Shown here one piece after another: positions 9,192 through 17,490 of a DNA stretch of 64,000 nt. The stretch is taken from assembly GCA_945861635.1 (NCBI GenBank), contig CAMAWH010000018.1, positions 1-64,000 of the forward strand. The letters are read 5' to 3'. A program made the translations under genes and the position numbers. This stretch comes from Klebsiella pneumoniae (GTDB lineage: Bacteria; Myxococcota_A; UBA796; SXON01). The notes under the pieces were generated by a model. It was not told where the DNA came from. It did no database searches and was given only the letters and a program-made list of their open reading frames with translations. Within the stretch, counting starts at the first letter, position 1. Each line of letters starts with the position of its first letter.

Positions 9192-9764
9192 TTGATCCCT
9201 TTGACTCTCGCCCTCGCGGCTTCAATGTTGACCGCCTGCACGCCCGAGGCCGACGACGCGGCGAACGCTGGGGACGCTGACGCGGACACGAATGCGGATT
9301 CGGACACCGACGCGGATTCGGACACCGACACGGATTCGGGCACCGACGCGGACGCTGGCTTCGTGAAGATCCCGGCCAGCACCTTCGACATGGGGAGCAC
9401 GCCGGGCCAGCCCCATTACGGTTACGGCGTTCACAGCGTCACGCTCACGCACGCCTACTACGTCGGCGTGACGGAGGTCACGCAGGGCCAGTTCCAGGCG
9501 GTGATGGCGTACAACCCGTCGTCCTTCACGGACTGCGACGGGCAAGGTCCGGACAACTGCCCGGTCGAGGGGGTGAATTGGTACGAGTCGGCGGCCTACG
9601 CCAACGCCGTGTCGGCTGCGGCGGGTTTGCAGGAGTGCTACACCTGCACGGCGAGCGGCACGAACGTGGAGTGCGACCTGGGCGTGAACCCGTACGACTG
9701 CACCGGATACCGGCTCCTCACCGAGGCCGAGTGGGAGGGAGCGGCGCGCTGCGGAACGTCATGA
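9192..9764 (+). pseudogene. Truncated FGE-sulfatase domain lipoprotein
   Basis: The encoded product starts with a lipoprotein signal (LTLALAASMLTAC). An acidic Asp/Thr/Ser spacer encoded by an 18-bp tandem repeat follows, then the N-terminal half of an FGE-sulfatase domain: FVKIPASTFDMGS, GVTEVTQGQFQAVMAYNPS, CPVEGVNWYESAAYANAVS and GYRLLTEAEWEGAARCG. The frame then meets TGA at 9762-9764. The homologue at 3-887 continues for about 110 more residues through GNVWEW to GFRLAR, and no continuation is visible in the next 110 bases in any plus-strand frame. The gene therefore lost its 3' half, probably by rearrangement with the minus-strand operon whose end lies at 9875. I chose the TTG at 9192 because it directly precedes the signal peptide; no ATG fits. 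A short stable product cannot be excluded. Confidence 0.7.
9294..9347 (+). repeat. 18-bp tandem repeat, three copies, coding for an acidic spacer
   Basis: Unit gcggattcggacaccgac at 9294-9311 and 9312-9329 (identical), then 9330-9347 with two differences. It encodes the Asp/Ser/Asp/Thr linker that separates the lipoprotein cysteine from the FGE domain. Such repeats change length easily by slippage. Confidence 0.85.
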
Positions 9765-9874
9765 AACGACGCTCGATAAGAGGAGATCGCGAGAGGTGAT
9801 CAATGGTCAGCCGCCACACGGGACGACACCCACACGACGGGGGCGGCCACGGTATGCCCGCGCGACGGCCGGAC

Positions 9875-10699
9875 CTACTCGACCTGGGTGATCTCGCAGC
9901 CGTTCTCGCTGCAGCGGGCATCGACGATGCCGTGGAGATCAAAGGAATCGCTACGCCAATACACGGCAATGTCACAGGAACCGTTCTCGTCGTCCCCGAT
10001 GCCAAAATCCGCGTGCTCCAGCGTCAGGGAACCACCCGGCCGCAGGCGAAACACGGTGACATCCCCCAGGCACGGCTCATCGCGGTCCTGGTCGTTTCGC
10101 TGGGCGATCACGTCCGTCCCGGAGATGTCTCCCCCGCGGTCGTCCGGGGGGTCTCCGTCCGACACGGAAAGCACATCAAAGTCGCCCCCGTAGGCGTTCC
10201 CCGCGTTCGCACCGGTAAGCGCGACGCGCTCCAGCACCAACGATTCCCGGACCCGATCCACCGCAGCCGCGTGGGTGAGGTGGTAGTTGTTGCAGTCGCC
10301 GCAGGACGAGGGAAAGACTTCCTCCCCGCTCGTGCCGCCGCGAATGGTCAGATCACGCAGCGTGACCGCGTCGAAATCACCCTCCAGTGCGGCCAGCCCG
10401 ACACCCGCGACGGCCGGTTCGCCGCCGTCGATGATGGCGGCGTCGCGGTCGCAGCCCTCGATGGTCAACGACGGCAGCGCGGGCAGATCGCTGCGCGAAA
10501 ATGGACCCGGCTGCCTCCCGCAAAACTCAATGACCGATCCGTCGACCGCACCTCGGAGCGCATCGTGGAACGTCGAAACGACGACGCCATCAAGGCGAAC
10601 ATACGGATCCCAGTGCTTCGCGGGCGCGGTGTCGGATGCGGTGTCGCCGGTGGTGCCGGCGCAGCCGAGCGCGCTGAGCAGTACCAAGGCGAGTTCCAC
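9875..10699 (-). CDS. Putative lipoprotein of unknown function, third gene of minus operon
   Basis: A 274-residue protein. The GTG at 10699 lies one base after the stop of the serine hydrolase gene, which decides the start and suggests translational coupling. The N-terminus ELALVLLSALGCAG is a lipoprotein signal with the cysteine near residue 15, followed by a Thr/Asp/Ser-rich linker. The body reads like a short beta-helix or polymorphic outer-membrane domain: SLTIEGCDRDAAIIDGGEP, VTLRDLTIRGGT, LVLERVALTGANAGNAYGG, then SLTLEHADFGI, with paired cysteines in SSCGDCNN and at the end (DARCSENGCEI). It may therefore be a small cell-surface relative of the beta-helix proteins at 1-7 kb. The 3' end abuts the truncated FGE gene. 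No enzymatic motif is visible and the function is unknown. Confidence 0.75.
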   Translation of the reverse strand: MELALVLLSALGCAGTTGDTASDTAPAKHWDPYVRLDGVVVSTFHDALRGAVDGSVIEFCGRQPGPFSRSDLPALPSLTIEGCDRDAAIIDGGEPAVAGVGLAALEGDFDAVTLRDLTIRGGTSGEEVFPSSCGDCNNYHLTHAAAVDRVRESLVLERVALTGANAGNAYGGDFDVLSVSDGDPPDDRGGDISGTDVIAQRNDQDRDEPCLGDVTVFRLRPGGSLTLEHADFGIGDDENGSCDIAVYWRSDSFDLHGIVDARCSENGCEITQVE

Positions 10700-10700
10700 C

Positions 10701-12638
10701 TCAGACCTTCGTCCAAAGGTCGTCGGAGCCCCACCCCGGCGACCCGGCGGCCCGCTTCGCGTTGAGCCAGAGCAGCAGTTTGATCTTGAAATAGCCCTCC
10801 GTGGGGGCCTCATCGTCCCAGCCAGTGTAGGAACGATTGAACAGGTACACGACGGAATAGTCCGCGCTCGGTGGAATCGTCGTCGCGTCGGGCAGCGCCC
10901 CCTTGTGGCGAACGTAGGCCTGAATGCCTTCGCCGTGGCCATGCTTGTCAACCGTGGGGTTTGTCGCCCCCGCTGTCGACACGAAAAAACCAAGGCCGTG
11001 TTGACTGGTGGTCGTCCTGGCCTGAACCTTGCACATCTCCGCGAGGCTCGCGGTGGTCACCACCCGCGCCGCAGTGCCGCCGTCCGGCAGGCAGAACGTG
11101 TTCCGCAGCAGGCGGGCGACGTCGTAGGCGCTGGCCGTCCAGCCCGAACCACCGGCGTTCGCGGCGAGGTTGCGGGTGCCGCGGGGCGCGTACGTTTCGG
11201 GAAGGCTTGGGGCCATGACGGAGGCAAAGAAGGAGTCCTCGATCAACGCATCCGGCGAAATCGGAACGGGCTTGCCGGCGTGCAGAGCTTCCCCCTCCCA
11301 CGGCCACGCCCCCCCGTAATAGCTCACCTCATCCGCCGCGAAGCGATCCCCCTGACCGACCCGCGTGGAGAACGCGGCACACGGCGTCAACACCTTCTCC
11401 TTGATCCAACTCTCGTAGTCCCGGCCGGTGACCGACGCGATCAGGTAGCCGGCGAGGATGAAATTCGCGTCGGCATAGGCCCACCAGTCACCGGGGAGGT
11501 TGAGCGGCGTCGAAAGGGCACAGTACAGCATTTCTTCAAGGGTCATCGGGAGGTGGTGGCCCATCAATTCGACAACGGTCTGATCTTCCTTGTACCAGTC
11601 ATAGGCAGTGCCCGGCGTCGGCCCCACACCGAGGCCCTGGTACTTCCGTGGGGTGTCCGCGTGCGTTTCCAGGATGCCCGAGGTGTGCGACAGCAACTGC
11701 CGGATCGTAATGCCGGCCATCCGCGCCGGGTGCGCGCGCCGACCGGTCGCGCCGATTTCCGTCAACACCGCCGCCGCAAGCACCGCGTCGCAGAGGAAGT
11801 CCAGGCCCAGTTCCCCCAGCGTGGTTTCGAGACCGTTCGGCAGCGAGCCGTCCTCCAGGCCGTCCTCCAGGCACCGCATCACGCCCAACGTCGTGATGAT
11901 CTTTGACACGCTCCCAAGGCGGAACACCGAGCGTGGGGTTGCGACGGTCAATGGTTCACGCGCATAGCTGGCGGCGGTTCGGTTTGTGAACGCCTTCGCG
12001 TACACAAGGCGACCGTCACCAGAAATGACCGCTACCGAGCCGTTCGGGATGTCGCGAAACGTCATGTAGTCGAGAACAATGGCGTCGATTTCCGAAAACT
12101 CAGCGGAGCCGAACGGGACGGCCGCCGCCGCCCCGCAGACGTAAAAGCTGCTCGTTACGGGTTCCACATGCAGCGCTTGGTCCGCCCGGGTCGCAGTGTA
12201 CGTGCGCGACTCGCAGGCAAACGACTCCAACGCATCCTCGGTGTCCACCGTCTTTTTGGGGTACCCATGGATCCAAATCGGCGAGGGGCCGCCTGAACCG
12301 GGTCGCCGTTCCGGCGGCGTCGGCACATTCCCCGCTCCGCCCCCCGGCGGCACGCCCATTCCGACCGGCATCTGTCCGCGCGGCCGCACGCCGCCGATAT
12401 TCCTCGGGCGAGCGTTCCCCGTCCGCGTAATATGCGAATCGCCGCCCCTCGACGGCGTCCGATCAATCCGGTCATCACGCACCATTCCCGGCGCCGACCG
12501 CATGATTCGAGCATCCGTGACCCGCGCCGCATCCCGCACGATCCCGCCGCCGTTTCCGCACCCACACGCGCCGTCCACGCGCGACTCTGGCGGGCATCCG
12601 CAGGTGCGCAAGCCGGCCTCCGTACGCAGAATGCTCAC
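10701..12638 (-). CDS. Serine hydrolase, beta-lactamase / penicillin-binding-protein fold (class C-like)
   Basis: A protein of about 645 residues. The C-terminal 400 or so form a beta-lactamase-family serine hydrolase domain: catalytic SxxK in RLGSVSKIITTLG (Ser about 243, Lys about 246), then ITIRQLLSHTSGI, WAYADANFILAGYLI at the YxN position (Asn replaced by Asp, Tyr about 388), GWTASAYDVARLLRN, and HGHGEG near residue 566 in place of HxG. The family contains esterases, DD-peptidases and amidases, and the substrate cannot be told. The GTG at 12638, nine bases after the preceding stop codon, is the only close start. It yields an unusual N-terminal 130 residues rich in Gly, Arg, Pro and Cys (CGCPPE, GACGCGNGGG) with no signal peptide, so a later start is possible. 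The stop lies just before the lipoprotein GTG. The middle gene of a three-gene operon. Confidence 0.8.
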   Translation of the reverse strand: MSILRTEAGLRTCGCPPESRVDGACGCGNGGGIVRDAARVTDARIMRSAPGMVRDDRIDRTPSRGGDSHITRTGNARPRNIGGVRPRGQMPVGMGVPPGGGAGNVPTPPERRPGSGGPSPIWIHGYPKKTVDTEDALESFACESRTYTATRADQALHVEPVTSSFYVCGAAAAVPFGSAEFSEIDAIVLDYMTFRDIPNGSVAVISGDGRLVYAKAFTNRTAASYAREPLTVATPRSVFRLGSVSKIITTLGVMRCLEDGLEDGSLPNGLETTLGELGLDFLCDAVLAAAVLTEIGATGRRAHPARMAGITIRQLLSHTSGILETHADTPRKYQGLGVGPTPGTAYDWYKEDQTVVELMGHHLPMTLEEMLYCALSTPLNLPGDWWAYADANFILAGYLIASVTGRDYESWIKEKVLTPCAAFSTRVGQGDRFAADEVSYYGGAWPWEGEALHAGKPVPISPDALIEDSFFASVMAPSLPETYAPRGTRNLAANAGGSGWTASAYDVARLLRNTFCLPDGGTAARVVTTASLAEMCKVQARTTTSQHGLGFFVSTAGATNPTVDKHGHGEGIQAYVRHKGALPDATTIPPSADYSVVYLFNRSYTGWDDEAPTEGYFKIKLLLWLNAKRAAGSPGWGSDDLWTKV

Positions 12639-12646
12639 GACGCGCC

Positions 12647-13006
12647 TCAGTTCGTCCGGACCATGCCGTCGATGTAGAACGTCGCAATCGGTGTGGTGCC
12701 CGACAGCGTCGTGACCTTCCAACGAATGTACTTGAACGGGCGGTCGGCCGTTTTGCGCTCCATCGCCGGGGCGGACGCCTGACTCGTGAAGCTCGCCCAG
12801 ATCACCCAACCATCCTCGGACTCCTTTTGCATGCCGGTGATGATGTCGATCTGGATCGCGGGGTTCGTACCGGTCAATGCCAACAACTGTAGGAGAAACT
12901 CCCCCATGTCGTAGTCGCTGACATCGATGGACTCGGAGAGCGCCATCGTGGTGCCCGAAACGGTGACGCGCACCGGCAGACGGGTGAGAATGATTGCGTG
13001 GGCCAT
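12647..13006 (-). CDS. Conserved-looking 119-aa protein of unknown function, first gene of minus operon
   Basis: The ATG at 13006 has a good ribosome-binding site (GGAG six bases upstream) and begins MAHAIILTRLPVRVTVSG. The product is a compact, beta-rich protein (TMALSESIDVSDYDMGEFLLQLLALTG, IQIDIITGMQKES, WVIWASFTSQ, FKYIRWKVTTLS, ATFYIDGMV) with no signal peptide, membrane segment or cysteine. The strand pattern and the phrases on departures and tests of a mean-like quantity resemble small structural or carbohydrate-binding beta-sandwiches; some phage and Myxococcota hypotheticals look alike. No family is recognised. It heads the operon with the serine hydrolase and lipoprotein. A promoter candidate and a 16-bp tandem repeat lie just upstream. 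The role is unknown. Confidence 0.7.
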   Translation of the reverse strand: MAHAIILTRLPVRVTVSGTTMALSESIDVSDYDMGEFLLQLLALTGTNPAIQIDIITGMQKESEDGWVIWASFTSQASAPAMERKTADRPFKYIRWKVTTLSGTTPIATFYIDGMVRTN

Positions 13007-13038
13007 GTTTCGCTCCGGGGAACATGGCAACCGTCTCC

Positions 13039-13070
13039 GGGGACGACAGCTGCCGGGGACGACAGCTGCC
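13039..13070. repeat. Exact 16-bp tandem duplication in the leader of the minus operon
   Basis: The unit ggggacgacagctgcc occurs at 13039-13054 and again at 13055-13070 with no mismatch. It lies between the promoter candidate (13077-13105, minus) and the ATG at 13006, right at the predicted start of transcription. It contains the palindrome CAGCTG and could serve as a paired operator or as a leader structure. Confidence 0.75.
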
Positions 13071-13076
13071 AAGTGG

Positions 13077-13105
13077 AGAATACGCGCGACGCTGGCGCAG
13101 CGCAA
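13077..13105 (-). promoter_or_regulatory. Candidate sigma70-type promoter for the 12.6-13.0 kb operon
   Basis: On the minus strand TTGCGC (13105-13100) is followed by a 17-base spacer and TATTCT (13082-13077). Transcription would start near 13070, leaving a leader of about 65 bases with a proper ribosome-binding site. Spacing is ideal and the hexamers are partial matches. Confidence 0.45.
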
Positions 13106-13210
13106 GCGCGGGCGCGTGATTCTCTTGAGACGCGTTCGGACCGCGCTAGATTCCGCCTGTCGAGATCGCTACCTTGACGCTCAGCGCTCGTCGCCTGAGA
13201 AAAATCTTCT

Positions 13211-13246
13211 AAAAAATGGCACTTGCCCAAGCAGGTTGCCCTTTTT
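13211..13246 (-). terminator. Rho-independent terminator after the membrane protein gene (possibly bidirectional)
   Basis: On the minus strand the GGCA...TGCC stem (between 13218 and 13240), with inner pairs and a short loop, is followed by TTTTTT (13216-13211). On the plus strand the same stem is followed by TTTTT (13242-13246). A second, outer inverted repeat, TGAGAAAAATC at 13196-13206 and GATTTTTTCTCA at 13252-13263, encloses it. It lies about 120 bases past the stop at 13368. The 361-base gap 13007-13367 otherwise holds only the promoter and repeat listed and GC-rich sequence without a supported gene. Confidence 0.7.
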
Positions 13247-13367
13247 GAGACGATTTTTTCTCAAGCGTGTGGGGTGTCGCGACAGGGGGCGGCGCACACG
13301 CCCGCCGCGCCCCCTCCGGCCTCCGGCCACCTCCCGCCGCAGCGTCAGCGCGCTTGAGCAGGCGGCG

Positions 13368-15217
13368 TCAGCGCGCCGGACCCGGCCGGGCCGCCGCATG
13401 CGGCGCGTCGAGGCCGGCCATGGGGTGGCGGCTGCCTTGCCGAAAGCGGTCGGCGTTGTCACCGTCGGCCGCCGCACCGATGGCTGCCGCGACGCGCTCG
13501 ATCTCGCCGCGGGGCCGCATCGCCTGCCCGAAGCGGAGGCCGGCGCCGAACCAGACCTCCGCCGCCTCCGCCGCCGGCACGGCCGCCACCTCAGCGGCAA
13601 GGCACGCCCCGAGCGAGGCAGGATCGCGCTCTGCGCGCCGTTCGCACCCTCTGAGCGCGGTCGCGCCTGCCGCTGCGCAGAGCCAGCACGGACCGACGGC
13701 TCCGGCGGATAGCATCGCGACCCGCGCCGGAACATCGCCACCCGCTGGGCAAAACGCCAGCGTGATCGCGGCACCCCGGCCGATCGCACGCGCCTCGGCG
13801 GGCGGGAGCGTGTCCAGCCAGACGTTCAGCGTGGAAGGGGCGGTGCACCGCTCCACGGTTGCCTGTCCGAAGCCCTCCAACGCCGGTTCCACGAGGCGGA
13901 CCGCGCGCACCTCGGCCAGCGTGTCGGCGCGAGAACGCCGACCCTCCCGCGCCTCCTCGCCGAGACGCAACCCGTAGATACGACGAAACATCGCGACGGC
14001 GTGATCATTTGCCGGCGCGACGCTCGCCAACAACGCGAGCGGGAGCCGAGGGCCGGCGACGAGCGCAAATCGCGCGCCGTCCGTGGCGCGAATGTCGAAA
14101 ATACTGGGGTCCTGCGGCCATTCCGCCACGGCGATCCACGCCGGCACGTTCGCAAGCAGCGGCACGCCCACCAGCGCGATCGCGAGCGCGCGGTGACGAC
14201 GATCCCACGCCCATCCGGCCCCGGCGGCGGTGAGCAGCGCGAGCACGAACGCCCACGGCGCGTGGTAGCGAATGTTGTTGACGGGCGCGCCGGCTTTCGC
14301 CAGGAACAAGGGAAACTGCGTGGCCGAGTAAAACATCGCATACGACGCACCGAGCGCAAGGATGATCCGTCCGCGCGGGGCGAGCGCCGCGCATCCGGCC
14401 GCGACGGCCGCGGCGGCGAGCGTCAGCGCAGCCGAAACGCTCTGCCCTCGCACCGGCAGGTACAGGCGATCGGCGAGGCGCGCGGGATAAAACAGCGTGG
14501 CCGCGCGCTCCAGCGACGCCGCGAGATCGAACGACCCGCCGGTCGCCTCCATTCGGTAATAGCCGGCGTCTCCCCGGGCGGTCGGTACGAGCATCGCTGC
14601 GCAGCCAACGCCGAATCCGGCGAGAACGCGGATGCGCTGACCCGGCAAAAACCACAGCGCCGCCGGGACGAGCACCACCGCTTCGTACGCCGCGGTTCGG
14701 CAAAACCAGACGGCCAGGCCGAGCACCAGCCCCGTTGCCAACCCGTGCCCTCGCGCAAGGAGGAACAGCGCAAGCAGGCCGATCAGCGCTGTCTCCTGGT
14801 GGTTCCCCCACGCCATCGTCGCAAGGTCGCTGATGCCGACGGCGGGCAGCGCCATCGCGACCACGAAGGCCCACGCGGCGGCGCGACCGACCCACGCTTC
14901 CAGGGAAAAAAACCGGCGAGCATCGTCGCCGCGGTCCACAGGAGCGGCACGAGCTTCCACGCCGCGAAGCTGTCGAAGGTCGCCACCAGCGGCGCTGCGG
15001 CCATGGCAACGACGGAGCAGCCCCCGCAGAAGCTCCGATATTGCAACAACGGCAGTTCCGACCAGAGATCTCCGTGGACCAGGTACCAGCCGAGCGTCGC
15101 GTTGTAGGACTCCTCGACGTTCCAGAATCGGCGGGGGTCGGCCGCGAGCCGGACCGCCGCGTTTCCGACGCGGAACGCGACGAGAAGCAGGAGCAGCAGG
15201 CGTTCCGAGCGGGACAC
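13368..15217 (-). CDS. Polytopic membrane protein, GT-C-glycosyltransferase-like, with a frameshift at an A7 run
   Basis: Two overlapping minus-strand frames together make one protein of about 616 residues. The first frame reads SRSERLLLLLLVAFRVGN, then WNVEESYNATLGWYLVHGDLW and ends at TAATMLAGFF. The second continues SLEAWVGRAAAWAFVVAMALP and on through many hydrophobic segments to a soluble C-terminus. The switch falls exactly in the seven-A run at 14906-14912 (T7 on the coding strand); one more base restores a single frame. The layout (early acidic loop, about ten membrane spans, periplasmic C-terminal domain) resembles GT-C or PMT-type sugar transferases, which is inference. I prefer the GTG at 15217; the ATG at 15271 would overlap the start of the divergent GT9 gene. 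The neighbouring GT9 suggests an envelope polysaccharide role. Confidence 0.65.
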
Positions 15218-15258
15218 GGCGGGCAGGGTGGAGAGAGGGAGAGTATGCGCGCTCGATA

Positions 15259-15264
15259 TAGACT
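15259..15264 (+). promoter_or_regulatory. -10-like hexamer for a leaderless glycosyltransferase transcript
   Basis: TAGACT lies five bases before the ATG at 15270, with no Shine-Dalgarno. The position fits a leaderless transcript and supports the ATG as the start. No clear -35 is visible. Confidence 0.4.
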
Positions 15265-15269
15265 GGTGC

Positions 15270-16325
15270 ATGTGGCCGCTCGCTCCCACCGATCCCGCGT
15301 TGCCGGTGCAAGGGGGGATGGACGCGCTGTCCGTGCTTGCGCCGCGACGCATCGGCGTGGTGCGGTTTGGGCGCATCGGCGACATGCTCCTGCTCACGCC
15401 GACCCTGCGTGCGCTGCGGCAGCGATTCCCGGCCGCGCGCATCGAGGTTGCGACGCACGCGGCGTGTGTGCCCGTCTTGAAGCGCAGCCCTGACATCGAT
15501 ATTATCCACCCTGTAGCCGGGTGGTTCGCGACGGCGCGGGCGCTCCGGGGCGTCGATCTGGTCGTGGACGCGCAGCGAACCGATGCCTCCGCCTTGGCGG
15601 CGTGGGCGTCGGGAGCTCCGGTGCGGTTGGGGTGGCGTACGTCGCGATGGCATGATGCGCTGCTCTCCCACGTTGTGGACCCCCAACGGTCCTATTCCGC
15701 GCACTTTCAGGCGTCGGTGCTGCGGTCGGTTGGTGTGGGCGAGGTGGATCTCGACCTTGCGCTCGACCCCGGCGATTCAGCGAGAGCGGCGGCCGAGGCT
15801 GCATTTCCCGGAGAGGCGAGGCGAATTGCGCTGGCGCCGGGGGCCAGCGTCGTCACGCGGACATGGCCGGAGGCGCGCTGGGTTGCGCTGGCACAGGCGC
15901 TTGGCGCGCGGGGGTGGGAGGTGATCGTCGTGTGGGGACCGGGCGAACAGCCGCTCGCGCAGCGCGTCGCCGCGGGCTCCGGCGCTCGGCTCGCCGGGCC
16001 GACCAGCATCCTCGAACTTGCCGCCACAATCGCCCGGTGTCGCGTTTTCGTCGGCAATTGCAGTGGTCCCCGCCACATCGCAGTGTCCCAGCGCGTACCG
16101 ACGCTGGTGATGCACGGCGCGACGGCGGTTGGCGCGTGGACGCGGCCCTCTGCGTGGCATCGCGCGCTGTGGACGGACGAGCCATGCCGACCCTGCAATC
16201 AGCCCCGCTGCCCGATCGCCGTTCGTTGCCTCACCCGCGTCGAGGTCGAGCCGGCCGTCGCGATCGTCGAGGCGCTCGCGCTGCTCGGACCGGAGCCGCC
16301 GCTGCGGGTGCGTATTCGCCCGTGA
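15270..16325 (+). CDS. Glycosyltransferase family 9 (heptosyltransferase-like)
   Basis: A 351-residue cytoplasmic or peripheral membrane enzyme of the ADP-heptose:LPS heptosyltransferase family, which extends the lipopolysaccharide core or a related surface glycan. Visible hallmarks are RRIGVVRFGRIGDMLLLTPTLRALRQRFP at the N-terminal Rossmann half, LAPGASVVTRTWPEARWVALAQAL at the start of the second half, and FVGNCSGPRHIAVSQRVPTLVMHG, the donor-binding segment (usually NDSGPMHLA). A cysteine group near the C-terminus (CRPCNQPRCPIAVRC) is typical of many family members. The length is normal. It diverges from a large membrane protein with probable glycan function, and the two may cooperate. The ATG at 15270 fits a leaderless start; a downstream ATG at 15318 is the alternative. 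It ends 37 bases before the convergent anti-sigma gene. Confidence 0.88.
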   Translation: MWPLAPTDPALPVQGGMDALSVLAPRRIGVVRFGRIGDMLLLTPTLRALRQRFPAARIEVATHAACVPVLKRSPDIDIIHPVAGWFATARALRGVDLVVDAQRTDASALAAWASGAPVRLGWRTSRWHDALLSHVVDPQRSYSAHFQASVLRSVGVGEVDLDLALDPGDSARAAAEAAFPGEARRIALAPGASVVTRTWPEARWVALAQALGARGWEVIVVWGPGEQPLAQRVAAGSGARLAGPTSILELAATIARCRVFVGNCSGPRHIAVSQRVPTLVMHGATAVGAWTRPSAWHRALWTDEPCRPCNQPRCPIAVRCLTRVEVEPAVAIVEALALLGPEPPLRVRIRP

Positions 16326-16362
16326 CGCAGGGAAGGGCGGGGCCGGCGCCGCGCACACCGAC

Positions 16363-17490
16363 CTACTCCTCGCGATCCCCGATCGCATTGAGCAACTCAG
16401 CCACCCGGTACGCCCTGCGCGTGCTGACGTTCTCATCCTCCCCGCCGGCGGGGGCCGTGGAGAACGCCATGACGCGTACATCGCCGTTGGGTCCGTGCAG
16501 CAATTCGCTGTCCTCGTGGATCGCCGCGTCCTCCCCGTACGCACCCTCCTTGATGGACACCCCAAGCTCGCCGAGCTTCTTTCCCCAGTCGTCCCCGGTG
16601 TCCGACGTGCGCAGGATCGCGATGCACGGGTACTCCTCGCAGTTCATCGACAGGAGGTCCACGCCCGGCACGCCGCGCAGCCCCGCCCGCACGTTTCGTT
16701 CGAACTCGGCCGGGCCATACGCGGGGGGGAGGTCCGCTGGGAACTCCTGCGGTGCGCCATTGACGCTGTTGAGCTGGCCCTCGGCGAATGCATGCTGGAG
16801 CTTCAACCCTGCGAGTTCGTGTTCAAGTTCCGTGATGCGCCGATTCTCGCCCGGCCAGGTCGGCGTGGGCGCAACCTTGACGGGCTTGCCGATGGTACGG
16901 GTCTGCCCGGTCGTAACGGTGACGGGCTCCTTTCCGGGTGCATGGACGATCGCCGTGCCCTGATCGACGGTAAGTGAGACTGCGGCGCCGACGAACGCGG
17001 CGAGAAGGTGAGAGCGATCCATGTTGACCTCTGACCCCGGATCACGCACGCGACCCGCCAAAGGTTCCACAGAGATTTCAGATTTTCCATGGACCCGGAT
17101 CACCAGGTCACCCACGAGCACGTCCACGTCTCCCGCGATCATGGAGACACCGCCGCCAAGGACGATCTCCGGGCGATCCCGAGGGAGGAGGGTGGCGACG
17201 GCGAGGCTGGCGGCAAGCGCCACCGCGACCCATACGGCCGGGCCGGGAGTGCGGCGAAACGCCGAAGCTCCTGACGCCATCCCGCCCCGATCCAGGGCCG
17301 CCCGCCCGGGTACCCGCACCGCCGGAGGTTCAGCGTCCGGCAGCGCGGCGAGTGCGGTGGGCAGCCGGTTGATCGCAGCCCAGGCGCGAGCCACGTCCGG
17401 CTCTGTCGCGATGCGTGCCTGCAGCGCGGCCGCGTCGTTGGCGTCGAGTTCGCCATCCAGAAGGCGCGAAAGCGCTTCGTGCAGGGTCAT
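16363..17490 (-). CDS. Anti-sigma factor with FecR-like extracytoplasmic part
   Basis: A 375-residue single-pass membrane protein. Residues 1-60 (MTLHEALSRLLDGELDANDAAALQARI, RAWAAINRLP) form a short anti-sigma domain of the kind that holds an ECF sigma factor. It appears to lack the HxxxCxxC zinc motif. A membrane span lies at about 85-102 (AVWVAVALAASLAVATLL). After it comes a FecR-like stretch (EIVLGGGVSMIAGDVDVLVGD, VSLTVDQGTAIVHAPG), a short coiled coil (RRITELEHELAGLKLQHAFAEGQL) and a C-terminal domain with two cysteines (MNCEEYPCIAI). The ATG overlaps the sigma gene stop by four bases (ATGA), so the pair is co-translated. The periplasmic part probably senses an envelope signal whose nature is unknown. 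Confidence 0.85.
   Translation of the reverse strand: MTLHEALSRLLDGELDANDAAALQARIATEPDVARAWAAINRLPTALAALPDAEPPAVRVPGRAALDRGGMASGASAFRRTPGPAVWVAVALAASLAVATLLPRDRPEIVLGGGVSMIAGDVDVLVGDLVIRVHGKSEISVEPLAGRVRDPGSEVNMDRSHLLAAFVGAAVSLTVDQGTAIVHAPGKEPVTVTTGQTRTIGKPVKVAPTPTWPGENRRITELEHELAGLKLQHAFAEGQLNSVNGAPQEFPADLPPAYGPAEFERNVRAGLRGVPGVDLLSMNCEEYPCIAILRTSDTGDDWGKKLGELGVSIKEGAYGEDAAIHEDSELLHGPNGDVRVMAFSTAPAGGEDENVSTRRAYRVAELLNAIGDREE

Noticed and set aside
9803-10765. 320-residue plus-strand frame opposite the lipoprotein gene
   Set aside because: The minus strand has a lipobox, coupled start and consistent composition; the plus frame has none.
12639-13025. N-terminal extension of the serine hydrolase frame to 13025
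   Set aside because: It lies wholly over the 119-residue gene in another frame and reads as His/Arg-rich shadow; the GTG at 12638 just after that gene is the natural start.
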